NCBI GenBank assembly: GCA_004026145.2
Contig: CP034990.1
Coordinates: 12,397,947-12,461,946, forward strand
DNA: 64,000 nt
Direction of reading: 5' to 3'
DNA from: Takifugu bimaculatus
Lineage: Eukaryota; Chordata; Actinopteri; Tetraodontiformes; Tetraodontidae
Shown in pieces: positions 48,226-60,701 of the stretch. The notes under the pieces were generated by a model, which did not search any database, was not told the DNA's origin, and saw nothing but the letters and a program-made list of their open reading frames with translations. Each line of letters begins with the position of its first letter. Positions within the stretch are counted from its first letter, which is position 1. The position numbers and the translations under genes are program-made.

Positions 48226-51200
48226 AAAATGCAGAATCTCCAGTTGCTCAGTTTCTCCCACAACCAGTTTCTAGTCAGTCTGACTATGGCGCAGGCTCAA
48301 AACCTTCCCTTAGTGCCGCACAATCATCGCTGTAAGCTTTTGGATTAATAATGCTGAGGTCAACATATTGCAAGCCCTCTAAACGTAGGCAAATTTAAAA
48401 TGAGGACAAAATGAGACAATAATATTTGCTCAGCATAGTCTCTAGACAACCAGTGCCACAACCATAACTAGGTGCTTCTCAGAATAGAAGCCCCATAGAG
48501 CAACCACCTAGCAACAAAGTGGAAAATCATGCTGACCCAATTAGTGGGGACTCTCAACAGAATTGTTGCAGTCCATTCAGACCAATGCAATCCAGACAGA
48601 TGGTTCCCCCTGCCTTTTCATTCTGTGAGGTATTGTTATGATTAGAATTTCCTACTTTTGCGCCAAAAAAAGAGACTACCGAGACTGGAGACGAGAGTAC
48701 CAGGATGAAATCTCTGTAACACATTAAAATATTTGTGTAATATTAGCTTCCAGTTCAAATTTGATTTGTGTGAGGACTTTATTTACTGAAACAAAAGACT
48801 TCTGTAATGTTGTTTAGCGGTCAGACATGGAAAGGACATGAACTTCTTTCACAACACGTACGTCCTTCATCCTGAACGCAGAATTAAATATGATGGCAGA
48901 AATCCGAGGGTTTTGTCAACAAAAACCTATTTAACCCAGGGTTAACTTCATTGCAACCCCGAACATGCAGCCATACAGAAAGATCAACGCATCTCTGAGA
49001 TGTTCAAAAGAGCCTCAATCTTGAAGCCATTTCTCGTGTTTACAGCTGTAACAGTCCGCTGTAGCAATTACGGACCTACATGAGATGCTGGCATCCAAAT
49101 CTAATGTAACTCAAACATCTGAACACATCTTTAGAAAGAACTCACTGAGGAGTGCAGCTTTTGTTTGTAACACAGTTTCAGAGCAGCAAGCCCAATGTGA
49201 ATATTTGAGAGAGGAATCATAAATTTCACACTATGTGCAGTACAAAAAAAAAGACTATGGTTGAGAACACTTGGTTGAGAACAAAATACTTTGAAGCTTT
49301 TCTTTTTACTTCCTTCTTTGTCTAGAAATTAGCATCAAAGGTTGTCCTGCTTATTATAAACATGAAACACTGGCGGTTTATTTTATAGCATCACTGTGGG
49401 GTCAGACATGGGCTCTTATCAGGCACTGCTGAGCTCTCTTCTATTCTGAAGAAGCTGTTATGAAATGCAGAGTAGGAGTTGTAGTATTATACATAGCTGT
49501 CTGTTTCGGCCAACTCTTTAATCATTCACTGTAATTGCCGGGATGGACTTTGAACCACAGACATTTTTGTCTCTGCTTTTCATCCATGGCTAAACAACTA
49601 CGGAGCAAAGCAGCCGGGGCCCGGGCACTGGCCTTGCACGGCTCCTCTCCTGGCCCCGCAGCCAGCCGAGCATGGAGGCGCAATGTGGAGGGGGGCACAA
49701 ACCAAGAAGGGGTATGGGCTTAGGGTAGAACACAGGCAACGAATGGAGGAGTGGAGTGGCTAAGAAAGAGTGATAGAAGGTAGTGTACAGGCAGAGAACA
49801 GAGAGGACATAGTGGTGCATAATGGCAGACTAAGGGGATTTGGGAGCCTAAACAGGACTCTTCCCCAATCACCAAGACCTTTCATGTAAGCAACACTGTG
49901 ACAGAAGCGCAGTTCCAAAGCTTCCTTTTTGAAGACTCTGAAGTGAGCTGAGATTTTTAACTGCTTTTGCTAGTCTGACTCTAATGATAAGTCTAAGTTA
50001 TAGAAAAATGAGTTTTGGAGGTGGAGGCACAGGAGCAAAAGAGGAGAAGAGGTAAAAAGGGGTGCTTGATTTAAGAGGCCATTGTTTTAACAAGTACATT
50101 CTGCCTCCCCCTCCTTTCTCCTCATGGCCTCCCCTTCAGATGCCCACACTCCACAGAGTCAAAAGGCGGCGTTTAGCCTCTGTGTGCAGAGAGAGGCTGG
50201 GCTTGTTTTGACACTTTGTCCTCCTTGGCGTCTCTGAAAAGACTCTGCTTCTATGGCCCACTCAAGTTCATTAGGGAGAGCAGCTCTTTCAGCCGCTTCC
50301 CCATTCCTGCTCCAGTCTTCAGTGGGGCCTCCAAAGCCCTTTACTCTTTGTTTAATAAAGACCCTCACCACCTCAACAACCACCACCTCTACGTCCTTCA
50401 TCATGAGCCCAGCTGAGTTAGCATTTGTAGGTTAAGGGTCCGTTGAAAGAAAGCAATAAAGATGAAAGAGTGAGAGGAAAGAAGAGTAAGCATGAGGGCA
50501 CACAAAGAGAAATTGCTGTGGGAGAGTTTTCTCTGCTCCAAGGCAAACGGGCACTCCTGGGTCAAGCGCTGCATATTTTGATTGTCTGCTTGTGGAGATT
50601 CGAGTTTCAGCTCAGACAATTTCAGGTGACATCACTGTCCATCACAGCATACAAAAGTGAGGGATGTCACTCTAGAAGGGCGACGGCACTCTGACATCAT
50701 CCAAACCCAAAGGAAGTCTCGTCAGCGTGTGCGAGAACTGTACGAATGTACATGGGCATAACTGGAAGAAGGCGAATATAAATGCTGGCAGCAGAAGGGT
50801 TAGATACATATCATATGGTATGTTCCAAATTGATTTAAATGCCAGTCTGTGCTGTAATTATGAACATGGGAGTACTGGCAGAGTGAGTTATGTTGTGCAT
50901 CATTCACTTTTATGCATCAGTTCCTGATTATACTTCATGGTGATCATCGCATTCTAAATGATTTCACAGACATGAGTGAGACTAATGGTGAGAACACGTG
51001 CCATCTGTTTTTAAAGAAGGCATCAGTAAATCTGCGTTTAAAGGGTTTATATTCTCAATACTATTATTATACAACATATACATCTTGCTCTTTTCTTGTG
51101 GCAGCTCTTATTTCTTTTGTCTTTATAATGTGCAATTTTGCCAGTTTCTGTGTTGTTACGGGTCTGTTTAATGCCTTTCAACCAATTCTAAACAGTTTTT

Positions 51201-54106
51201 GAGGATTTATATAATGTGTTTGTAAAATCCATAGGTGTGGCTGCCTGTCTCTTACACTTATAAGGATGTCATATACATAACAGGTGGTATACTGCTGTTG
51301 TGGACATTCAATGAGGTGTGGTTGGGAAATGTGACACTGCCACGGCATATACTCGTACAGTACGCACGGTGATGAAGGAGTTCCTAAAGTTCCTTCAGCT
51401 GTTTGTACTGAGTTGAGTGACATATCAGTGTCAGTTGGTGTGTCAGCAGCAACCAGCCATAAAATCAGAATGGAGCTATTGCCCATTACAGAGCATGTCG
51501 GTGGCATTAAACGGATTGGTATTTTTTTTAAAAGATGCCGATCGCCACAAAATGGAGGAGAAGCTTCTGAGCTATGACCTCTTTTTAAAACCATGAATAT
51601 ATTCCATACAAATCTACTGGATTTGCTATATGGCTTCCTGTACGTACACATCAAAGTGTGCTAATCCAAGTGTGTGGAGGGCCTCAGTCATATCATATCA
51701 CAATCTAATCTGCAGCTGGAGACGGATGATGTGAGAATTTGCGTGCATTTTGAAACAATCAGAACATGCCGTTGCATGTATGTCTGCCGCACACACTGAG
51801 GGAGGTGGGGAGCCCTCATTCATGCATCCTTCTTGAAGTGATCTGAGAGACAGCTGCAGGACCCCACTGATGTACAGAGGGAGGCAAGGGTGGCAAAGGA
51901 CAGAGGACATAGGCAATTTCAAATGCTTACAAAGGAAGCGATAATGTCAGGTTAAAGCAAATCATGCCCATTTCAGAAGACAGAAGCAAAACTGTCAAAA
52001 ATGCTTAATGCCTATTACAAACTATAAACACTACTTACCTATACAAAGGTATAAAGGGTCCATCACAGCGGGTTAAAAATAATCACGAAACAGATGTTGT
52101 ATGTGACAGACAGGATGCAAACTCCAGACTTCTGGATGAAAGCGTGTAGGTGCCTCTACTGAGCCCCGACCTTCAGATCATCAATAACTGAAGAGCTGGG
52201 GATAACAGCCAGGGTCTGAAAGGCTTCTGGCTTTTTATGCACCCCGTTGCAGTGATTCTCTAACTGAAGAAGACAGAGGAAGTAAATGACAGCATAAGAA
52301 ACTGTGCCAGTTTGTATGAGAGTGCCAAGGATGGATGCTGAAATAATGTCACAATTCAGAGATCAATCAGAAGAAAAAGGTTGAGGCTACGATTGTATGA
52401 AAGGACAGGCTGCTGGGGGGCTATTGTAGAAATCCTATACACATGCACACACAGTTTATGGCCCAAACATAGTAACAGAGAGAAAGGCCGACTGTCTTCG
52501 TCACTGTGGTTATTTATAACCTATAGGCAGCTGGGTAGTGTGGATTTAACAAGCATTACTCAAACACACAAGTATTGGACACTTGTTGGGGACTATTTTC
52601 AGCTAGAGATTAACATACATTTTGTTCCCAGCTGAGAGTATAGTTAGAGATGTTTGTGGCACTGTATGTCAGCTTGTACCATGTTTTTAATCAAGTTCAG
52701 CAGCTGTAAAACTATCATCACATAACAAAGGAGGAATGATGATTGTTTCTGAAGTGGTTATTCCATGTCAAGATTTACTGGATGCCTTGATGTCTAAAGG
52801 AGACAGGCAAACAACTGTGGCCCAGCGTTAAGTCATTTATAAACCATATGTTTCCATGTGTGACACACTCTTTAGTATGAATTAGACACGCTAAGGATAA
52901 CGGCTGCACTGATACCTAGTTTCCACATAGCTAGGAGAGAAATCGTAGACAAATGTTTTCTCTCTGTCTACAAAAGGATCCCACCATGTCTTCTTATCAA
53001 GCCAGTTTCCAAAAAACAAGTGGCTCATTTTTAATGCATGACTGGATCCACAGGGAGGATCAAATCCATGGAAATCAGTACCCTTTCATAAGGAAGGCTT
53101 CTGCTGTTCAGAATGTCATTAGCAGACACCCTAAAACAGCCCCGCCCTAAGTTATTTACAGCGAGAAAGATGTGAAGCTTCTGAATTAAGTTACTATGGA
53201 TCTGTATGAGCACGTGTCCTTCAAAATGTCTTCTGTGCACCCCCCTTCCTGATTGTGCTCAGACTGTGAGTCTCCAGCTCTGCTTATCTTTCTGTCCTCC
53301 AAAGCAGACCCCCGCTGAGACACAGAACCAGAGTTCATTACAGCCAGCAATAATATGTAACCCCCGAGGAGCTTTGAATCTTACCTTATGCCCTGAAAGG
53401 CACCAGTGGCTATGATACAAAACCCCCATGTTGGTGGGTATGGTAACAATAGAACAGTGAACGTATCATGGTGCATTTGCTGTCCTGGTGACGTCAATGG
53501 GCAAACATCTATCCTGTGGGCACAACTCTGGTGTTATATGACCCTTGGTATATAGCTAAACTATCCCAAAAGTCATGGAAAAGCCTTATAAACACTTTTT
53601 TTCCCCTCTGTAATTCATAACTCTATATGGTCAGTTTGAACAAAATAGTAATTGCAAACAATTATAATGGGGAAAAATGAATAAGGAATGATGATAAATC
53701 ATTAAAAAGTAATTGAACTGAATACGAATCAAGAAACAATAAAACTGCCAGTGGCGACTACTATTGTCTGACTTCTTTGTTTCTTTACTGATGTGTTCTC
53801 AAAGCAGATATCTTTGACATATACTAGCCTTGTCAACATAATTGAAATGCACCCCCGGGCCATGGCATCATGTTCTGAAATCAGACACGACCCCAAAGAC
53901 GAAAGCCCACCCGGGGGTGTCTTACGGAGGAGGCTGGCCTTGTAGGAAAAAATCCAGGTGATTTATTGGCAAGTTGAAGGAACCTGAGGAGAGGAGCTGT
54001 GGGGGGGAGGGTGTTTGAGGTCTGACGTTTCTCCATATAGGAATGTCACGGGGAGGGGGGTGTTGTATCAAAGTAATCATAGGTTCACTCTACTGCTACC
54101 TTGGAG

Positions 54107-54224
54107 GTGCAATTCGAACCCCTCTGCAGAGAGGCACAATGCACAGTGGGGCTATCAGGTAGCCCACTTGGCATTCCCCATGGTGAAAACAAAATCTTTA
54201 CAGACACCAACCTAACCAGCTAGA
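54107..54224 (-). repeat. possible tRNA-derived SINE remnant
   Basis: On the minus strand, CTAGCTGGTTAGG (A-box-like, near 54,224) is followed about 100 bases later by GGGGTTCGAATTGC (B-box-like, near 54,110). The spacing is roughly twice that of a real tRNA, so this may be a degraded SINE or chance. No cloverleaf can be drawn, so it is not called as a tRNA. Confidence 0.25.
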
Positions 54225-57200
54225 CCAGAGGAGGGCACACCACACATCCAGGCAGCGGCTATAGCCTCAAACTGATGTACACAAGGACAGCTATGAAGAC
54301 AAGAGGCATGAAAACAGGTGAGGGTCGATAAGAGGATCCAAGCATGACGACAGCTACGTTCCCCTGCCTGGAGGGAGCGCATGACTGACATCAAATCCGT
54401 ACACGTCCCGTTCGTGTCAAACTCGACCACACGCAAACTCTTGCAAACTAGTGGATGCGCGAAATCAGAGGTCAGAAAAACTAATAAATAATAGCAACAC
54501 TGGTAAAAGTTGTCGGTCCACCTAGCTACCGAGAGAAAAATGCTGATTAGCCTAAAAAAAAACTCTTGAAGAAGAAAAGACAAGGTTAAAAATACATTTT
54601 TAGAGCCAAATTCATCCTTTGTCTGTTGAGGAAAACTTCATCAACCAATCTTACCATAGAGCAAAGCATCCAGCAAGACCAACATTCCACCATTAACACC
54701 AACATAATTTGTCAAAGTACAACAAAGGCGATATCCGGGGCATTTTTCAGGACAAAGTTATAAATTAACTTTTTAAATTATGCTTGCTGTTGGTAGGTAC
54801 ACATGAGCAATCACACCTTCAGGTTCTTGGAGATAACTGCAAGTGAGAGTATGTTCGATTGTGTGTTAGGTTAGGAGAGGAGGGGAAATGTCTGGGGACT
54901 AATCAATCTGAGAAGGGGATACAGGCGGCAGGGAAGGGCACACAAGCTGCCAGCAACTCTAGCACAAAGCAAGGCAGCGTGGTGGAAAAACAAGGCCAAA
55001 TTCACTCCCCTCCTCACATGGATTTTACCAAATGTTTGAGAAATCATATTTCTGCCACGGCAAACGGCTTCAACAACACAACCTGACCAACCATTGATGC
55101 ATTTGATGCAGCTGAAATTTGACAATTAAATCAAGGACAATTTTAGATTATCAGCACACAATTAGAAAAAATTTGAAAATTTTCCACAAATTCCAAGAAA
55201 GGAATGTACCTCAAATACATCCACCAATAAATCCATCATAATTGCAGAAAATGTATTTATATCCAAGTCCTAACAATTTATATTCGTTTGAAGTGGTGAT
55301 GAACATGCATCCTTCTACATCTTAGCCTTTATTACTTTCATGTCATATGACTACATCCATGTTTTTATGTGAACAAAACCTAACTTATAACTGACTACCA
55401 AGAGCAGTTAATTATCTTTTATCAATATCCACTGGAAAAATTCCTTGAGGTGTACTGTAAAAGCCATATTTTTGATCTACAGTTAGACACAAGCTGCATG
55501 AAAATACAACCTTGGGCTCCTTGATGCTATTGTGAACATTAATTTCTTCTGATGTCAATCACAGCCTACTTCTTTCCCTTTTTAAAAAAAACTATCATCA
55601 TATTCAATCTTTTCTGTGTTGGCTGCAGCACTAAAGCCAACCAATCCTCCTTCAATAAGCACTTGTTTTGGATAGTTGCCCAGCTGTCGGATTCATACAG
55701 CAGCATCGTCATAGTTTAGTCTTGCAGGAGATGGCGCATAATGCATGATGAAAATTGCATCCTGTCCCCACTGGATGATGGATTTATCTGTCAGTACACT
55801 TTACTGTAAGCGAGCCACAGTCTGCTGTAATGAGCAGCGATCCCGAAAGTGGAAGAGCACCAGAGACGCTAAGCTAACCTCCAAGCCCAATCAATAGTTG
55901 ATTAGTTAATGAAGAGTGTCTAGTAGTGGCTATCGCATGGGTGGGGAGAGGGGGGCCACCGTGTCCCAGACGGCATCATTAAATCGTATAACATACGCCC
56001 CAGTATGCCATTAGTCCAACTCTCCCCATTACTGAAGCCAGCAGACTTGGCCGAGAAAACATTTCCACTTTATGCATGCACACAAGCAAACAAAAGCAGA
56101 GTGATAAATGGTAGCCTTGGGTCATCAGTCGCGTCTGCCGGGCAGCCTTTACAACGCCATTTACTGTACACAGCATTCAAGAGTTTTTATCCTTCCACAA
56201 TTTCATAATGGACCGCTTCCAATATAAGTTTAGGAAATTAATGTCTAATAATCCACATCAGGATAAGAACGATTGATTGTTTTGTGTGCAAGACTTAATT
56301 TAGAGAATTGTCATATATTATAGCATATATTGTAAGCATATTTATCTCAGAGTTTCCAACCACCGGATGGCTGAGGCATTAGAACATGTACAATTCTAAA
56401 TGCAATTGAACATAAATTCAAGTGTGAAATCGAACACCAGAATCAGGTGATGATTAAACATTAAGCATTTCCATCAACTTTAAAAGGTTTTTTTTTTACT
56501 GACATGAAACGAAGAACATTAAGAGCTGCATCATCACAAAGGGCCCAAACCTTCAAATGGAACAGCATCAGTTGAAAATGTCAAGAGCAGCAGCTATTAT
56601 TTACAGGCAGCGTTCAAAGGCGCGATGCAGGCCCACTGCCTTAGCTGCTTTATGACAGGCCAGCTTCATAATCAAAAATCCACAGCCCCCCTGCCTGAGA
56701 TAAAGAGATGAGGCCACGGAAACACTGATGACTACATCTGAAAGGATGGAACAGGATGTGGATCAACGAAGGGGGCTTTTGTTCTCAATTGGATATCGAA
56801 TTTTATCAGGCTGACATTTTAGACGTGGTCTCCAGGTGACAGTCTCCTGATGACATTTAGGCGTTCTTACAATTACCACAACCTTTGGAGGTCCAATTTA
56901 AATTTCCTTCCACCATCCCTCAAGATAAATCTTTTCATATCATCTCAGAAGTCTTAGCCCCCATGTGTATGACCGAGCATGTGTATCTGTGTTTAGAAAT
57001 AGCCTTTAAAGGGTCCTTGCATTCCAGCGGCTGTTCTAACATGTTGTAAATACAAGGTGTTAGAGAAAACATAGGAAGGGGGTGGGGGAGACCACTCAGA
57101 CCAGTGTTGTTGGGGTCGGGAGGACTGGGGGACAGGATGTAGGCTATGGCAGATAAACAACACAGATTCACCTGCAATCACAGTAAACAGAAACATTTTT

Positions 57201-57873
57201 GTCTTACATCTCACCAACGCTGCTGTTGTGATTCATTGCATGGTACTTTTTGTTAGCGTGCGACCTTTGAAAGACCACAGAATTCGTCACATATGCTTGT
57301 CTCCGTCTTTCATGTCTGGGTATTTAAGACTAGCTACAATAAAACAACAGCCTTGCTGACCCGTGTGTTGTTATATTTGCAGCCCATCCACGGTGCTGTC
57401 TGAAGAGGTATGCACACAGGCCAGGTATGCACACAATATAAAGCATCATCAAATTCAGCATAACGTGAGTCTAACTTAAAGTATCCGAAAGGGTCAACGA
57501 ATTAAAATGTTCCCTGCAAAAGGTAAAGCAAAGTCAAGATTCGAGACCTCGTGAATGGAGTGAACGAATCAATTAAAACTCAACACTTTGGAACTTTAAA
57601 TGAATACATTTTTCAATGCATAGACAAGAGCGTTGTCAAACAGTTTCTATTCAAGCAACCTTAGTCCAACTTTCTAATAAAAGAAACTCGACTGCAAGCT
57701 TTGCATGATCGAGATGCCCGAACAAACCTGACCAGGACAGATAAGCAGGCAACTTCAGAAATATGATTAAAAAAAGATAACACATAAATAAAACTAGTCA
57801 TGCCCCTCAGATCACGCTCATATGAACTTTACAGCCCACACTGGTTGCTTTTCATAAACGGTCTTTTTCTCAC

Positions 57874-57934
57874 CTGGACTGAGGCTGGGCAGTAAAGTTA
57901 TCAGGGAGACCCATAGCACCGCGGTCAGCTGCAT
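57874..57934 (-). CDS. lrp4: lrp4 exon 1, coding part: signal peptide
   Basis: 61 nt of coding sequence, ending in phase 1 before donor GTGAGAAA. The start codon at 57,934-57,932 has context AAGATGC, with A at -3. The encoded start MQLTAVLWVS continues with LITLLPSLSP: 20 residues with a hydrophobic core and a proline- and serine-containing c-region, a typical secretory signal. Joining to exon 2 gives a glycine, then VQSSTECSCG, where the mature LDLa region starts. This start is chosen because it is the only ATG in frame with exon 2 before the donor and because the peptide is a plausible signal. Signal sequences diverge quickly, so identity to other species cannot be judged here. Confidence 0.9.
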
Positions 57935-58044
57935 CTTGTACCCCGCTTTTCAGTCGCTTCTCCGGGCTTCCCGTTTCCCTGTTCTTCTCCTTACTGTTTA
58001 AAATTAACGCACTTTAATTGCGAGAAGACGCTCCGGCTTGCACG

Positions 58045-58059
58045 CTAACTCTGTACCAT
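58045..58059 (-). other. candidate uORF 1 in the lrp4 leader
   Basis: ATG GTA CAG AGT TAG on the minus strand encodes MVQS. It has G at both -3 and +4, a strong initiation context, and ends about 110 bases upstream of the lrp4 start. If the transcript begins above 58,059 it could reduce lrp4 translation. Confidence 0.45.
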
Positions 58060-58214
58060 GACTGACCGGTTAGTCCTTTTACTCTCCCCGGCCCCCTCCA
58101 CCTTCACTTCTGGTGTGTGATGAGACGACAAAACCGGGATTAAAAAGTTAACTCTGCGGGGCTCAGCTCGGCTCCGGGGTACAACAACTTGTGCTCTCGC
58201 TCGCGACGCTCCGG

Positions 58215-58250
58215 TTACCAAAATGAGCTGTGGACCGTACCAACCGCCAT
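58215..58250 (-). other. candidate uORF 2 near the lrp4 promoter
   Basis: An 11-codon frame, MAVGTVHSSFW then stop, with a weaker context (C at -3, G at +4). It matters only if transcription starts upstream of it. Confidence 0.25.
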
Positions 58251-60024
58251 CCGCGGGGGTGAAAATTGCGATTAAGCCGTTATCTTAACAAAACCTGCGT
58301 AAAACAGAGCAGCGAAGATTAATTGACCACACGAGAGTTATTGAAAAATTATAAATCAACAATTATATAGCTCAAAAACACATTCATTGCAAAATGTTTG
58401 TTTTTATTAAGTGTTTTGTTCACCCCTTTGCTTACTTCCCACTCCTCCAAAGAAATGGAGCCGTCCTAAATCTCAGTTTTTCGTTGTGTCATTTCTTTAA
58501 TTTTTTCAGGTTGATCTATTAATCAAAGAAAACTTGGGAGTAGGCTTGTGTAAATTATTTCTGTTCTCCAAACTCTGTCCCCTTTCTCCATATCTGTCTG
58601 TCTTCATATATTGTGTGGCCAGTGACGGATTAGGGGGCCAAACGGTCCTACACATGCATAAGGCAGCACTGGCAGAACACTGGTCGGAATGTTCCATAAT
58701 GTATACAGGACCAGTTTGGGTTAAGATGTATTCTCCTCAATAATAAGTTCAGAGGTGTTAAATGCAACTGTAAAATCATGAACTCCTATTTAATGTATAC
58801 ACCATTGAATAAGAAGACAATGTCATTGTCAAATATCTTCAACAACTCTTCATGATATGTGCATATTTTCTTTTTGTTTTAATAAGAACCAATACAAGGT
58901 TTGCAAAATGCAACGGACAGTAGATCGCCTGTCTAGCACAAGGGACATAACATTAAAAAGGCTTGACTACTGCTTTTCTTTAATATTAATTGCACTGGCA
59001 GTACCTGCAGCCTGCATTGAGGAAAAAGCCAGTGATCTTTGATAGTTATGCAATTAAATAGTTTATTTTCACTTATCTTTTATTTATTTGTATAAATTTG
59101 TGGCCCTAGGCAATAAAATAGCTTTGCCAAATGGTAATGTCCACTTCTGACTGTGCATGGGTAACAAAAACGAAAAAAGCTTGTCTGTTCTTAGTGGTAA
59201 TTAACCCAAAGTAAAGTTACAAAGTCATGAACAGTCCACATTTTTACAAAAACAAAAAAGATTAAATAGATATAGAAATAAGCTAAAAATGTTGCTATCA
59301 TAGCATTTTTAGATGCTGTTCAAATACTACAATATTTACACTGTGTGGCCATATAACTAATTTCAGAAGAAGTTTGTTTACAGTCAAGTCAAACAACACT
59401 AAATCTTCTTAGAAGAACTCAAGTATAATTACTCAGCACTGGAAGTGTTCCAATTCTGGCTGAATCAGAATTATATTTGATGAAGAAACATTGTGACTAG
59501 TAAATATTAGGACAGCATTTTGTGATAATTGTTTCTGCCCTTCTAAAGTGGCTGAATGTCTTAGCTCTTAAAACAAGGAGTAAGGGTGCACTTTCTAATT
59601 ACCAAGCATCTTCAGTTAAGATGTGAACTCGCGCATCTCTTCTAAACAGGAAATCATCATTCAGTGCACGCCTTCCTGCCACCCTTCCGTGGAGTGTCCA
59701 TCAGAGTATTAGATTTCATTCCAATAAAAGTGCAGTGCCCGTTCATGAGCACACACACAGCATTATAATGAACAAACCGTTGTCGTGGAATAAGAGTAAT
59801 GAAAAGCAGGTATTTATCTTTTATATGTGACCACTGATGCCACAACGATTGGGGATCATCTAAGTCTGTTTGACAATAGATGGTAATTTTTGTCAGTATA
59901 GTACGAGTGTAGTTACTGTTAGCTATTTCTCCATGACTGAAAGCCAGATGTACCCTAAGAGTGAAGGATTTATGATAATAAAGCCTTGCTGTTGTTGATC
60001 ACATGTGTTAATTCTGAATAGTGA

Positions 60025-60070
60025 AGTAGTGGTTAGCGTTACTGTCTCACAGCATGAACATTGTAGGGCT
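60025..60070 (+). repeat. tRNA-like A-box fragment of a dispersed teleost repeat
   Basis: The stretch GTAGTGGTTAGCGTTACTGT followed by CTCACAGCATGAA resembles the head of the same abundant fish repeat whose B-box half appears near 48.2 kb (consensus head GTGGTTAGCAC, then CTCACAGCAAGAAGG). The copy is truncated and diverged. Confidence 0.5.
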
Positions 60071-60185
60071 AGGGAGTGCTCTAGCTTATCCCACCATCAA
60101 AAATCAAGCAGGTTGGGATGGCTCACAGGCCATCATTGAGGATAAAAAAATATTTTTTCTGATGTTTCTCACTATAAATTAATGC

Positions 60186-60239
<54 letters not shown>

Positions 60240-60258
60240 TACTACTACTGCTACTATT
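60186..60258 (+). repeat. (ATT)n(ACT)n trinucleotide repeat
   Basis: About 17 ATT units followed by several ACT units. It is the only long trinucleotide array in the window. Confidence 0.96.
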
Positions 60259-60545
60259 CGGTTCCCTTATTGGTGCGTCAAAAAACGCCACCTTGTGGCC
60301 ATTCCTGATGTCAGAACATACTGAAATTCCCATAAACTCTAGAAGGTGATCTGTGGTCCAGACCTTTTGATTAATCTTATTCTTCTTGGGCCATCTAACT
60401 TTAACTTTATGCCATTACAATTTTGGGACAAACTCTTCCTTTAAGCCAGACAAGAGCTCCACTGAAACTTTTCACTGTGGTAGACTAATACATCTGCAAA
60501 TCAGAGCCTAGGCTCTGATTTGAGCCTTTGAGAGAATGCTGAGAA

Positions 60546-60701
60546 TTAGGATAAAGGCAAGATGAATGTGGCATTCCTGTTGGTTTGTGGGGAGCTGATC
60601 CATGATCCAGTTCTGGACATGTTGAACTCCGGGCTCCTGGCCTGGCTGTCGTGTGAGCCGGTAACAGCTGTGGCCCCTTTCAGCTCCCATCTCATGTCAG
60701 G
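60546..60701 (-). CDS. candidate terminal exon of an unidentified gene
   Basis: 156 nt on the minus strand after a good acceptor (TCTCCTTCTCTTCAG), open for 51 codons and ending in TAA. It begins PDMRWELKGATAVTGSHDSQ, is polar in the middle (SPEFNMSRTGSWISS) and ends TFILPLS. An open frame of this length can occur by chance in roughly one of twelve random cases. The support is therefore the acceptor, the phase-0 fit to the next candidate exon upstream (62,250-62,322), and normal amino-acid composition. No family is recognised. No clear AATAAA was found soon after the stop. Confidence 0.3.
   Translation of the reverse strand, partial: PDMRWELKGATAVTGSHDSQARSPEFNMSRTGSWISSPQTNRNATFILPLS

Larger units (their letters stand above)
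27221..57873 (-). other. lrp4: lrp4 intron 1 (30.65 kb)
   Basis: The intron lies between the signal-peptide exon and LDLa 1, with donor GTGAGA and acceptor GTGTGCAG. It has several microsatellites (28,193-28,233; 33,739-33,777; 33,919-33,948; 34,409-34,492), an (ATTT)5 run at 27,690-27,709, and two tRNA-like repeat scraps near 48.2 and 54.1 kb. I found no coding exon on either strand. The longest frames (36,301-36,747 plus; 51,178-51,654 minus) lack any family resemblance. Long first introns often carry enhancers, and the 33-45 kb stretch is less simple in composition than its surroundings. That is inference only. Confidence 0.85.
282..57934 (-). other. lrp4: lrp4 gene, 5' portion (exons 1-16; 3' part outside the window)
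   Basis: Sixteen minus-strand exons splice with GT-AG junctions and matching phases into 2,227 nt: 742 complete codons plus one base. Domain order is signal peptide (residues 1-20), LDLa x8 (about 26-353), two EGF-like modules (about 358-438), YWTD propeller 1 (about 440-700) and a third EGF-like module (702-742). Eight LDLa modules followed by EGF pairs and propellers is the LRP4 plan, and the exon translations closely match LRP4 as I recall it. The vertebrate protein is about 1,900 residues from roughly 38 exons, so about 40 percent of it is here. LRP4 is a type I membrane receptor that binds agrin and activates MuSK at the neuromuscular junction, and it modulates Wnt signalling. The gene spans more than 57 kb in this window because intron 1 (30.65 kb) and intron 2 (10.85 kb) are large. 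No frameshift or premature stop was seen. Teleosts can keep duplicate copies; I cannot tell from the window whether a second lrp4 exists. Confidence 0.97.
57935..58265 (-). promoter_or_regulatory. lrp4: lrp4 5' leader and CpG-rich promoter region
   Basis: This stretch is visibly richer in G+C and CpG (for example CTCGCTCGCGACGCTCCGG at about 58,195-58,213) than the AT-rich sequence on both sides, which is typical of a vertebrate CpG-island promoter. I see no TATA box or clear initiator, so the start site cannot be placed. A spread of start sites would fit. Two short upstream open frames lie in it (58,045-58,059 and 58,215-58,250). Confidence 0.65.
58266..60545. other. intergenic DNA upstream of lrp4
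   Basis: AT-rich sequence without convincing exons. It contains a tRNA-like repeat fragment near 60,030 and an (ATT)n array at 60,186-60,258. A minus-strand frame at about 59,657-59,800 (LMNGHCTFIGMKSNT, then MDTPRKGGRK) looks protein-like but has no splice sites that I trust. Confidence 0.6.

Noticed and set aside
51178..51654. 158-codon minus-strand frame in lrp4 intron 1
   Set aside because: No family resemblance. It could be a degraded mobile element, but I see no terminal repeats, target-site duplication or catalytic motif.
54107..54224. True tRNA gene on the minus strand
   Set aside because: A-box and B-box are about twice the normal distance apart and no cloverleaf can be drawn. Kept only as a weak SINE remnant.
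58223..58288. Short divergent plus-strand frame (MSCGPYQPPS...) beside the lrp4 promoter
   Set aside because: Only 21 codons, no homology recognised, and no evidence of a divergent transcript.
59657..59845. Minus-strand frame with protein-like stretch LMNGHCTFIGMKSNT
   Set aside because: Single short frame, no convincing splice sites, and it does not join the candidate chain to its right.
60590..60665. Plus-strand exon-like frame (LIHDPVLDMLNSG) with a GTAACA donor
   Set aside because: The opposite strand has a much better acceptor and a longer frame ending in a stop. The plus-strand acceptor is poor.
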